DNA of 64,000 nt from Diplolepis rosae (Eukaryota > Arthropoda > Insecta > Hymenoptera > Diplolepididae): NCBI GenBank assembly GCA_030998225.1, contig JAPYXD010000715.1:4716501-4780500 (forward strand), read 5' to 3'. A model generated the notes under the pieces. That model did not search any database. It was not told where the DNA came from and saw only the letters and a program-made list of their open reading frames with translations. The stretch's first letter is position 1. Each line of letters starts with the position of its first letter. Positions 35,212 through 45,065 of the stretch are shown here, one piece after another. The translations under genes were made by a program, and so were the position numbers.

Positions 35212-35929
35212 AAAAAGCATAAATTGTATTTTAATTCGCATGCGATCTTGCACTTTGAGATTTATTCGCTGTGAAGTAAATTCGACAAATCATTACTATA
35301 AAGTAAAATACTTGAAAAAACATTTTCAAAATATTTAATATTTTTACACGAATGTACATACAGTCGACCGGCAATCGAAATACCCGGGCTCGAATCCCGG
35401 TGCATTCGAAAACGTCTTTTTTCCACAGAAAGATTTTCAAATTTTTTAAACTTAAGTATGTAACTATGAACGTATTAATATGTTTAATGTCTTTAAATTA
35501 TTCAATGTTTTATTAAAACAATTAAAATAATAAATTGTAATGACCCATGATTTAATTTATAATAGACTTCTTCATTTATGGACCCTAAAGCCAATGCAAT
35601 TTATTAAAACATTTTGAATTCAAAATAATTCTGAGTGTTTGAGTATAAAAGGTTTAAATATTTGAAAAATACATAAATTATATCAAAATTAGCACACGAA
35701 ATCGTACACTAACTTTAATTTGGTATGAAGTAAAATTGAAAATAAATCCTTTAGAATAAAACATTTTGAAAAAACTTTCAGGATACATAACATATTATAA
35801 ATTAAAATTTCAATATATAAGTATAAATAAACGGTTTGATTATTCAAAAGTAAAATATATTATATCTAATATTTTATCGAACAGCACACTTTAAGATTTC
35901 ATTGGTATGGGGATACACATTTTTAAAAT

Positions 35930-36190
35930 TACACGACTTTTTGTAACGTGTTCAACCCCATCATATAGAATCCAGAAAAGACTTTCTAAAAATATTTTAA
36001 TTAGGTTAACAAATCACTATGAAGACATACTAAAAAAAATCTTTTAAAATTTTAATTTTTTTACATACTAATTAATTTCCTTCAAAGAGATCTAAATTAA
36101 AATTTCTTTTGTAATATCTTTCTATAAAATAAATCACTTTAACGAAAGTTGAAACTCTAGGTCAACCTCTGTAATTTCCGATGGTAGTTT
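35930..36190 (-). repeat. inner inverted arm paired with 25500-25760
   Basis: It is complementary to the left inner arm (see 25500-25760), ending in TAATTTCCGATGGTAGT followed by an (AT)n run near 36190-36211. 35212-35929 holds nothing recognised apart from a small tRNA-like hairpin near 35349-35408. Confidence 0.7.
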
Positions 36191-36729
36191 ATATATATAT
36201 ATATATATACAAATTGTCATGTAGAAGATGTAAATTCCAAAAAGTGTTATAGTTACAAAGCTTCAAAATTTTGCAATTAAAATTGTAATATAAAACTTTA
36301 AGCATTTATTGACCTTGAATTCCATTGGAAAATTTGTTGTTTACTGTTCAAATCTTCCTCCGATTTCAGAAGAACAGACAAATTAAAAATTACAAAATAT
36401 TTCATTAAAAAAATTGAACTCGTCCATATGATCTTGTCATATTGTAACAAGATTTGAAGACTTCGGACAAAAATTTTTATGTAAAATTTAATATCGATAA
36501 ATATTTACATGTTCATATGAAGATATTAATGAACACATATTTTAGCTTCTTAATTTATCCACATCTGTTAGAAAATTTTTCCTTTCCATAGACCATTTCA
36601 TTTTTTTAATGAAAAGTCTGTGCTTAGGCTACAAAAATGTGAGATGAAAATATAGCTAACATAAAACTGAGAATGTAAATTTTAAACTTGAATTTTATGT
36701 TTATCTCTTCTTAATAGAAAATATCTCTC

Positions 36730-37338
36730 TGACTAAAAAGTTTTTAAATGCACAAAATTGATAAGAAGTATGGATATTTGAATAGGAAAATATATATTGA
36801 TTCAAATTTGGAACATTTATTGGCATCAAATTTTACTGAAAGTTTATTTTTGAAGTGTTTAAATGCTTATAAAATTTTACACGATATTTCAGATTTTTAT
36901 TTTAGGCAGATTTTTTCCAAAATATCGGAAAAAAAGTGTTGTCTCTTAAATAACATATTTCGTAAATTTGAAATTGTCGTCTGCTTCGCGCCTCTTTTGC
37001 ACGGTTTCGACAGAAATACACAATTCTCAATTCCGACTCGATAACCGAAAGCGTGAAATCTAAAAATAGCATTGCATGAAGGAAGCGAGGAGAATAAGGA
37101 GAAGTGGGACGTGTCGTTCTCGCGTGCAAGAGCGACGAGGAAGAAACAAGGGCAGCGCGCGCCGCTGCCCCTCCATAGAAATTCTGATGGTAAATCATTT
37201 CTGGATTTTCTAACTCTCATTATTTACCGACGCGCAAAGTACACCTTTTGCGCAACGCGTTCAGAGGGCGCGTTTATCAGCCCACTTTTGTGAAATTCTC
37301 TTATTCCATTACTTTAGCAATCTCCCAACTCATCTCTG
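36730..37338 (-). repeat. right terminal arm of the 13.3-kb element
   Basis: It mirrors 24016-24640. The stretch 37060-37300 is GC-richer and is open in two minus frames (98 and 107 residues), but these ORFs are not conserved in the left arm, so I do not call them genes. Confidence 0.7.
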
Positions 37339-37345
37339 CTTTTAT
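37339..37345. repeat. right copy of the 7-bp target duplication
   Basis: CTTTTAT, identical to 24009-24015. Confidence 0.8.
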
Positions 37346-37710
37346 GTAGAGACTGTTCAAATTTCATGAAAGCTTTGTTTAATCTTTATCGAAAAGAGAT
37401 ACTTAGGGGTAGTCATAAGAAACTTATTGACTTAGGGTCTTGTTTATTACATATGGTTAATAATGCGGTTATGAAAGGTTTAGAATGTATGTCTCTTGAT
37501 GTTCCGGATGTATTAATAAAATTATTCTATTTTCTTCATCAAAGGCTGGAGAGAACAGCTCAATTTGATGGAATTCAAATAGAATTGTATGGAAAAGTGC
37601 TTTGTTTGATTTTGCATTCTCAAATGCGGTGGCTTGCTATAGGTCCTGCAGCAAATAGAGCAAAAGAGTTATTAGCAACTCTTAAGAAATATTTTTTAAG
37701 AGTGGAATAT
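37346..37710 (+). pseudogene. hAT-like transposase, segment 2 of 3
   Basis: The frame reads MKALFNLYRKEILRGSHKKL, IDLGSCLLHMVNNAVMKGL, LIKLFYFLHQRLERT, LHSQMRWLAIGPAANRAKEL and LKKYFLRVE. In the hAT-like family this is the region following the first catalytic Asp segment, including the conserved RW-L-GPA-NR motif. It lies in the same orientation as segment 1 (23647-24015) and continues it once the 13.3-kb element is subtracted. The frame fades after 37710, before the piggyBac insertion. Confidence 0.7.
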
Positions 37711-37889
37711 ACTGGTATGTATAACTACACTATTTTCAATTTATTTTGATAATATTTTATTGAATATGACGATTTTTCGTACGATACCAGCACAATTTGT
37801 TCGTAAATACATGTTATTCTCGAGTTGTGCTACTCTTCGTAAAAGGCCTCGAATTATATATTCTTATATTCATTTTTTTTTATTTACTA

Positions 37890-39576
37890 TTACAGTACTT
37901 TTTGCGAAAATGGCAACGCGTTGAAAAACTCGAAGCGTTACAGCTCTTGAAGAGTTATATCGAGAGAACGAGGATGACAGTGTAACGGAAACTGCCAGCG
38001 ACACCGATGACGCGGAGAACGAAGAAGCGGAAAATTCTCACGCTTCATAAACTGACGCTGACGAAGATGAAACAGATGGAGAATCGCAAGAAAGCGAAGA
38101 GTCTTCTGCAGCGCAAACGATAGACGCCCCTCCCCACAAACGAGGCCGACCGTCATACTCCAATCGATGCATGGAGTGTTTTATTTTCTGAAGAAATTCT
38201 TAAAATTATTGTAAAACACACGAATGAAGAAATAATCAGGCAAATCGATCTACTGGAAGAAAATAAAACAAGAATTGATACATCAGTTCTTAAACAGATT
38301 GACATTGTTGAATTAAATGCTGTAATTGGCTTATTATATTATGCTGGTGTTCATGAATTAAGTAAAAGTAAAACTATTAATTGGTGGGGTATTCATTGTA
38401 TGCCTTTATTAAAAGCTACAATTCAAAGAAACCGCTTTACATTTACATTAGATTGCCAACGCTTTGATGATAAAAGTACACGTGCCGAGAGGAAAGCAAA
38501 TGATCGTTTTACACACATAAGAGAAATTTGAGATTCATTTATAAAAATTGTATGGATAATTATGAACCAGGCTCTAACACTACCATTGACAAACAATTGT
38601 TTTCCTTTCGAGGTCGTTGTATTTTCAAAGTGTATATACCCTCCAAACCGAATTAGTATGGCTTAAAAATTATCTCGTTAAATGATGCGGATACTCATTA
38701 TATGATCAAAGCGATTCCATATTGTGGAACTGTAACGAACAGATTAGGTGGGTCGATTCCAACCTATTATGTAAGAAAATTAAGCGAGTCAATTAATAAT
38801 ACTGAACGTAATATTACTTGCGATAAATGGTTTTCTTTACACTCGCTTTTTGAAATGATAAAAAAAGAATATAACTTGTCTCTAATAGGAACGATAAAAA
38901 AAACAAAAGAGAGATACCAGCTCAATTTAAAAGTGTATCAAAAGATACTCCAAATATTCGATTTTGCTACTTGGATAAAAAAACTTTGCTTTCTCATGAT
39001 CCGAAAAAAGAAAAAATTTTATTAGTTTCATCATCTATTCATCAAACAGGTAGAATGGACGAAGAATCGGGCAAACCGGAAATGATCGTCTTCTATAATA
39101 AAACAAAAGGTGGTATAGACTGTTTTGATTTTAAATGCTATCAATACAAAACTGCCAGAAAAACTTTTAGGTGGCCTGTTAGATCGTTTTACGGTATGTT
39201 ATATCAAGCTAACGTTAACTCTTCTGTTTTATACAATTTAAATGAAAGTAACCATCCAATGAGAAAAATGGAGCACATAATGGAATTATCAATGCAACTT
39301 GTAAAACCTTTACTGGTTAGGAGATTAGCTACTCCTACTTTGCGCATAAATTTACGTACTATCATACGAGACTTTTTGGAAGCTCGCGATTTACCAGAGG
39401 ATTTTAGAGATGAGTTCGTTGATAATAAAATGTCCAAACAAATAAGTTGTAATTTATGCCCTAGCTCTTTAGACCGCAAAACTTTTGACAAATGCTTAAG
39501 GTGTGACAAGGCTATGTGTAAAAAGCATGTAGCAAAGATATGCTGCGAATGCGCAAAAATGTATAATATTCTGTAG
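37890..39576 (+). pseudogene. piggyBac-type transposase, decayed
   Basis: An acidic N-terminal region (37975-38150, many GAA/GAC codons, ending near RGRPSYS) is followed by the transposase core. Recognisable pieces in order: LNAVIGLLYYAGVHEL (38310), TIDKQLFSFRGRC (38585), MIKAIPYCG...YYVRKLSESI (38702), CDKWFSLHSLF (38819), NKTKGGIDCFDFKC (39097) and a C-terminal Cys/His cluster (CNLCPSS, CLRCDKAMCKKH, ICCECA; 39449-39560), the cysteine-rich domain that binds the ends. Asp residues matching the catalytic set are visible in TIDKQL, CDKWF and GGIDCFD. Stops or frame changes occur near 38048, 38529, 38660 and 39000. It is inserted in the hAT-like gene. Confidence 0.85.
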
Positions 39577-40065
39577 ACTATTGTATTCAATAAAAATATT
39601 TTTTTGGGACATTTATATTATTTATTTATATTATACCCATCAATTTCATCTGCAACGAATATTATTTACATTGTAAAATATATTTCTTTTTACCTTATTA
39701 TAATAAATTAAGTGAATAATGTTTTATCGCTATACGAAAAAAACGCGTACATTTGTAATATAAAAAAAATTAATTTTTTGGAACGAATCGAAAAATGAAC
39801 ACTGCTATTTTAAAGTTTTGGAAAATTGTTTATATTTTCAAATATAACTTTGCTAAATTAAATAATATCACACATCTAACAGAATCATCATATTCTTGAG
39901 TAAATTTCCGATCAATTAACAAAAAATTGTATTGTATTGCCGCAATTCGTCAATTACAAATTGACGATTTGCAGCCCAATATACAGCCGATCAAAGTTGC
40001 CGGGTTAGGCTAACCCATGTCCATACGGAACGTAATTTTTCTTTAGTCCGTACCCCGAGGGTTAA
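39577..40065 (+). mobile_element. piggyBac 3' non-coding end with TTAA
   Basis: AT-rich, then a GC-richer subterminal stretch with a small dyad (CGTCAATTACAAATTGACG, 39946-39964), ending CCGTACCCCGAGGG at 40061 followed by TTAA (40062-40065). GGG-TTAA is the standard piggyBac right end, and the hAT-like frame restarts immediately after it. A matching TTAACCC left end was not found near 37.7-37.9 kb. Confidence 0.7.
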
Positions 40066-40381
40066 TACATACCTTTCATTTTTTAAATCTATGGCTGATA
40101 TTTTTACCACAAATTTTACGTCCTTAATGCAACCAGATGAACCCCTTATACATATTTTACATTTTCAACTTAGAAAAATAATTCATTCATTACTCCCTAT
40201 AATTGTTAAACTAGAGACTATAGATCAAATTCTACCAGTTGAATATATAAATCTGGATAAAATATTAGAAGACAAGGAAAACGTCTTAGAGTTGAAGTCA
40301 ATCCCATACTTGAAAACTTTAAAAGATACGATAAATAATTTAGCCGAAACCGATTTTTGTTGGAAGTTAAAAAGTTTGTAA
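40066..40381 (+). pseudogene. hAT-like transposase, segment 3 of 3
   Basis: Directly after TTAA the frame reads NTYLSFFKSMADIFTTNFTS, MQPDEPLIHILHFQL and later KIIHSLLPIIVKLETI, the hAT-like region upstream of the final catalytic Glu. It joins segment 2 once the piggyBac is removed. The frame stops at 40379-40381, before the conserved hAT dimerisation region. Confidence 0.65.
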
Positions 40382-40563
40382 TAACTTCAACTAAATACAT
40401 AATTAACAAAACAAAAAATTCAAACTTATATTTATTTGAATGCGTTTCACCTTAAAAAATACGAGAGTCTCGAAGTGTAAAAAATATAGTGGAAATTGCA
40501 AAATTGTTGCCACTCAAAGATATTGATTACGAAATATTAAAAACTGTATGGTGTTCAATCCAA

Positions 40564-42326
40564 TGTACATTTTTTGTTTTCACCCATAAAAAAAATTCTA
40601 TTTATTAGCAGACACATATATATGTATATATACTGTGACGTGGTATTTTGCCACGCACAATGATTGTTTTAAAAATCTTTAATTTTGGAAACCTCGAGCA
40701 GAGAATCATGCCCGAGGCTGTCTGTGACAGTCTAAAGTCAGGGTTCGAGCGTAATGTGCTCGGCAGGCTCCTGACTTTGACTTACATTTTTGTTCTTTTT
40801 TTCTTCTTGTTATGAATTTAAATGACAGGTTACCTGAAGGGAGAGGTTAGACTCCCGGGGAACCTATTCCTAATTGCCAGACTGAAGGTTCCAACCATGC
40901 ACAACACTAACTTTTATCTTTAATTCTTATTATTTTATTTTCACATTCACACGCGAGCACCACGAGATCACCGCCCGATCGATGGCGATCAATACTCGCG
41001 TCACGGCCGAAGTTCCACCACGAGCGATGGAAGAAACAACTGGACACAGCACCACGACACTTCAGCACAACTGGAAGAGGATCCTTGGTGCGTCAGGCGG
41101 ATGTGAGTCCCGCCTGCTCAAGAACACCAAGGAGAGGAGTTCGTTGTCGCTTTGTTGACAGGTTGTCAACAAAATAACGTGAGCGACGAGGTTAATTCCG
41201 GTAATCGCCACGTAGCGGCGCTAAAGATCGGCGTACCTTCGCCATCTGTTGCTCGCGAATATGAACTAATCGTAAATATCGGTAATGTCGGTAAGCTTTG
41301 TAAGCGCCACCGTCTTCCGGTTTCGCGAGCATGCCAGCGGATCTCGCCATAGTTAATCACTCTCTTTTCGACGTTCCACGTGGCAGGTGCCAGAGCGTGT
41401 ATCTTGGGCTCTATAGATTTTAATCTAATTTAATAAAAAAAGACTGTTAAGAAGATGGCGAGCCGAGGTTGCTGGCGAGGACGCCGCCGTTTAACAGGTA
41501 GCCTTTGACTTCTTTCTCTACATATTGTGCTTTATTTTCAAATTATACGAGTGACGTGATTAGTAGGATTTTGGTTGGTGTGCAACGAAACACCTCGCCG
41601 CTAAGATTCCGAGGCGGCAGACTATGGGTCAGCCTCGTTAATTGAATAATTAAATTTAAATTCAGTGTCCGCGCGAATAGTGGTTAATTCAAACTGACAA
41701 GGACGTTTAAGGGCACGGTTTCTTGCGCCCATTTCATAAATCTTAATCGAACTATTAAGTGTCCGTGATCGCGGATAGTGACGCTACTCCTTACCCCGCG
41801 CTCTCCGCGGTATTTCAGTGGTCCCTGTAGCTTCGCTTGCGAATGTACAGGATGACCCGTATGAGTGGGCCGGTAAATTCCTAGTTGCTGGTAAACTATT
41901 AATTTTGGTTATTTTAGAACAAATAACCTGGCGCTCAACGAATTTATATTAGTCAAATTTAAGGTTAGTTTCCGGAAATGGTTTTGTGATCGGGTTAAGT
42001 TGCACGGGGTCTTGTAAATTACCCCGAATTTTGTACAGATAGTCGTAATTAATAAACCTGTTAAAATTTGAGTAGTGATTCGAACGATAATTCATTTTTA
42101 TTCAAGAAGGAACAGCCTAACCTAACCTAACCTCCTTGATCCATTAGTAAAAGTAAAATTAAGGTTACAATACATACATACATACTCAGGTTACGAGCAC
42201 CAAGAATAAAAATTGGTCGCGTTAAACTAATTTCGATGGAAATCGTTTAATGAACCCTCTTAATTGTCCTAATTGAGAAAGAAGTTATTTTATTTTATTT
42301 TTATTTGTTTTTAGCCGCTGGTAACA
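40564..42326 (-). mobile_element. LTR of a third retroelement (family C), interrupted by a solo LTR
   Basis: The outer parts 40564-40633 and 42174-42326 match the uninterrupted copy at 61431-61706: TGTACATTTTTTGTTTTCAC, ACACATATATATGTATATAT, then GGTCGCGTTAAACTAATTTC, GATGGAAATCGTTTAATGAA and the GTAACA end. The 1.54-kb difference is the inserted LTR at 40634-42169. Minus orientation is inferred from the envelope tail at 42466-42762 immediately upstream. Confidence 0.7.
40634..42169. mobile_element. solo LTR (family D), 1536 bases, ATAC duplication
   Basis: It starts TGTGACGTGGTATTTTGCCA and ends AAGGTTACA. ATAC is present on both sides (40630-40633 and 42170-42173), a 4-bp duplication as in gypsy-type integration. 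No internal region remains. It includes a CCTAA-type triplet at 42117-42133. The ORFs at 41152-41360 are in both strands of the same stretch and look incidental. Confidence 0.75.
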
Positions 42327-42465
42327 ATTCACACCGGAATATTACACTTTGGTCCCCGAAAGCAGGGGTGGTTCCAAGATCGAAGAAGAATAGAGGATTC
42401 TAAATTTATCAATTTCACTTTCTCTTCTGACAATTGATCACGAGACGATTCCTAAGATCTTCATC
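42327..42465. other. segment between LTR C and envelope tail
   Basis: It should contain the polypurine tract of element C on the minus strand; I cannot point to it with confidence. Confidence 0.3.
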
Positions 42466-42762
42466 CTACATGGGTTGTAAATTATGTGGTGGTATTTGAA
42501 CTGCTGCACTCAAAGTAGGTCTAGCTGCTCTGGTTTTTGGAGCAGGCACATTTGCTTTGCCGGTTGCGACACTGGTAAGTGGTGTCCCTTTGTCTTGTTG
42601 CTCTTTCCTGGCGTCATTCCGGTTGATGTTTACTCCGAGACTTATCCCTTGTTCTTCTTGGTGTTCCCTAATCTCCAGAGTTTGCTTTTTGCTTTTTCGT
42701 TGTAAGCAATGCAAAAAGATTGTTGCGCCTGCCAGTATTTTAGCACGGAAGAGGAAGACCAG
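42466..42762 (-). pseudogene. envelope-type C-terminal tail of element C, cut by LTR B
   Basis: The minus strand reads a hydrophobic segment (KILAGATIFLHCL), then a basic stop-transfer (QRKSKKQ) and a hydrophilic tail of about 75 residues ending at 42466. This is the layout of the membrane anchor and cytoplasmic end of an errantivirus-type envelope, in the expected place just before the 3' LTR at 42326. The body of the protein is missing because LTR B begins at 42763. The assignment rests on layout, not on sequence family. Confidence 0.4.
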
Positions 42763-44909
42763 TGTTACGTCCGAAAACGCAGCATGCAAAAATATAATTT
42801 CAATAGTGATCAACGAGTGTTGATCCCTTATTTTAGGTCAACGCCCACGCGCTATAATGTTAGGACTACCTTCCTAAAATCGCTTACAAAAATGCATACA
42901 TTCGCCAATCCAAGACAACCTAAGGTACCACATTGAAAGGTGGTATGTGAACGTATTGAAAGCTGTCTTGATTGACTCCCAACGTTAGAGTCGATTGTTA
43001 AATAAAAATTAACCGTTAAAATAACCAACGTGAATAAACAAATTGAGTGAATGATTCGAACCTACACCAAACTGATGGATGTTGAGCGTTTGGTTCGAAT
43101 AAACGTTTAAGACAGATTGGATCAAATTTTAAATAAACAATAAAATTAACAATCTCAATAATCTATGTGAATGAACAATTCATTGGGATGATTCGAACCT
43201 ACACCAAACTGATGGATGTTGAGCGTTTGGTTTGAATAAACGTTTAGATGAGATAGACCAATATTTTTAATAAACAATTAAAATTAACAATTTCAATAAT
43301 TCATTTGAATAAACAATTAAAAGATTCGAACCTACACCAAACTGATGGATGTTGAGCGCTTGGTTCGAATAAACATTTAGATGAGACAGATCGATATTTT
43401 TAATAAACAATTAAAATTAACAATTTCAGTAATTAACTTGAATAAACAATTAAAAGATTCGAACCTACACCAAACTGATGGCTGTTGAGCGTTTGGTTCG
43501 AATAAACATTTAGATGAGATACATTGATATTTTTAATAAATAATTAAAATTAACAATTTCAATAATTCATTTGAATAAACAATTAAAAGATTCGAACCTA
43601 CACCAAACTGATGGATGTTGAGCGTTTGGTTCGAATAAACGTTTTGATGAGTTGGATCGATATTTTAAACAAATAAGTAAATTAACACTTCGGATAATTC
43701 ACTTGAATAAACAATTAAAAGATCCGAACCTACACCAAACTGATGGATGTTGAGCGTTTGATTCGAATAAACGTTTTGACGAGTTGGATCGATATTTTAA
43801 ACAAATAAGTAAATTAGCACTTCGAATAGTTAACGTGAATAAACAATTTTAAAGATTCGAACCTACACCAAACTGATGGATGTTGAGCGTTTGGTTCGAA
43901 TAAACGTTTAGAAAGACTGGATTGCAACTGAACAACTTAAGTCGTTTAAGAATGAAAAATTGGGAAATTCGTTTAAATTCAGTATTATAAACTTGAAATT
44001 ATATTTGAATTAATATTGAACTTTGAGTATTTAAAATTTGAAGTTGGGTTGTGATGGGTATGAAGTTATAAGAGAAAAATTGTACTTACTTTTAGAAATT
44101 TATTATTGTTGCAGAGGAGAAATATAACACTTGCTTATGCTTGAAAACTTACAGTTTGGAAAATTGAAACTTTAGTTTAAGTAGTTTGGGGCTAATTCTG
44201 CTAAGAACCAAACTCCCAGATCTTGACTGACTCTCGTGTTTTTTTACGCGGTATATATATGATTTGGTCCCTATAAGGGCCGTGTGTAAGACGAAGAGAG
44301 TAAAAGGATAGATGATACTTATACCGGGTGTCCAGTTATTCTCTTAGTATTTTACAGTTCTATTAGGTTATTTTTATTCGTGCATTATTTGCTGATGCTG
44401 AATACATTAATTTGTGCAATATGTAGTATTTTAAGTATACAATTTTCTATTTTGTTCTTATTTTCGCAATAAGTATGGTATTCTTATTTTAAACAAGTAA
44501 ATCACTGTCTATCTGTTTATTAATTACCGTAATTGTCCGTTACTATGTATGTAAATGCACGTGTATATTAATATACATGTGCATATACGTGTATATTGTA
44601 CGCTTAGTTTTATTTGGTGAACGCATATTTCGCATTTTAACATAAATCTGGAATTGGAAAGTTTGATTTCTGTAAACATGATATTTACCTGTAAATAATT
44701 TCGAAAGTAAATAGATTCTGGACTCATCGAAAATAGAGATCTTACAGAATAGCACTTACAGTGTCCGTTGCGCTTATCTTAACTATGCAGTTTAATGAGT
44801 ATTATATACTGGGTAGTACAAAATTCTTATATCTGATATGTTGTTTTTACATACAGAAATTATTATTTGTTTAATCCTTAACTATATTTAATACGTACTG
44901 GACGTAACA
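42763..44909 (-). mobile_element. 3' LTR of element B, 2147 bases
   Basis: The boundaries are an inverted TGTTACGTCC...GGACGTAACA pair, and the inner (right) end abuts a purine tract on the minus strand (44910-44920), the expected 3' LTR start. It contains a seven-copy minisatellite (43040-43920). The outer left end interrupts the envelope tail of element C. A second, partial LTR of this family is at 12001. The matching 5' LTR was not found in the window. Confidence 0.75.
43040..43920. repeat. minisatellite, seven 133-base units with a dyad
   Basis: CCTACACCAAACTGATGG starts at 43061, 43198, 43331, 43464, 43597, 43729 and 43862, so the period is 132-137 bases. Most units hold ATTCGAACC ... 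GGTTCGAAT, a 9-bp inverted repeat about 30 bases apart, followed by AATAAACGTTT and an AT-rich spacer that is also conserved between units. Confidence 0.9.
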
Positions 44910-44920
44910 CCCCCACCCTT
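44910..44920 (-). promoter_or_regulatory. polypurine tract of element B
   Basis: On the minus strand AAGGGTGGGGG directly precedes TGTTACGTCC, as a plus-strand primer of reverse transcription would. Confidence 0.7.
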
Positions 44921-45065
44921 AAACGCTTACTAGTAAATTTAATGTGTAGGAAGCGTAAGCTGCGTAAATTAATCTGTTGTCGTGGTGGTCGGCTTCCCAA
45001 TCGGCTTTTAATGAAAAAGAAACAAAGCAATGCTATGGCTACACTTGACCCTTCGAATACAGTAG
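44921..45065. other. 3' untranslated segment of element B
   Basis: It lies between the envelope stop and the polypurine tract. The plus-strand ORF at 44942 is antisense and not supported. Confidence 0.4.

Larger units (their letters stand above)
24016..37338. mobile_element. 13.3-kb element with long TIRs inserted in a hAT-like gene
   Basis: The outermost 32 bases are perfect inverted repeats (CAGAGATGAGTTGGGAGATT... at 24016-24047 and its complement at 37307-37338). Beyond these, arms of several hundred bases remain alignable by eye (TTTCACGCTGTCGGTTGTCG against TTTCACGCTTTCGGTTATCG; CGCGAAATAGACG against CGCGAAGCAGACG). It is flanked by CTTTTAT on both sides. The hAT reading resumes across the insertion, confirming the borders. 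No transposase is recognised inside, so it is non-autonomous or has been gutted; its interior is filled with nested repeats. A 7-bp duplication with CAG...CTG ends could be a damaged 8-bp hAT-type duplication; the superfamily is unresolved. Confidence 0.8.

Noticed and set aside
35349..35408. tRNA-like fold with an 8-bp acceptor-like stem and a T-arm-like GGGCTCGAATCCCGG
   Set aside because: Only 60 bases with no D arm or credible anticodon arm; not a functional tRNA. It may be a tRNA-derived remnant.
36897..37293. Overlapping ORFs of 73-107 residues on both strands
   Set aside because: They lie in the GC-richer terminal arm of the 13.3-kb element, are not preserved in the left arm, and show no motifs.
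42117..42133. CCTAA repeats resembling the insect telomere motif TTAGG
   Set aside because: Only three units, inside the solo LTR D. Too short to be telomeric and common by chance in such genomes.
43040..43920. Regularly spaced palindromic repeats resembling a CRISPR array
   Set aside because: The intervals are themselves repeated sequence, the unit is 133 bases, and the setting is a eukaryotic LTR. It is a minisatellite.
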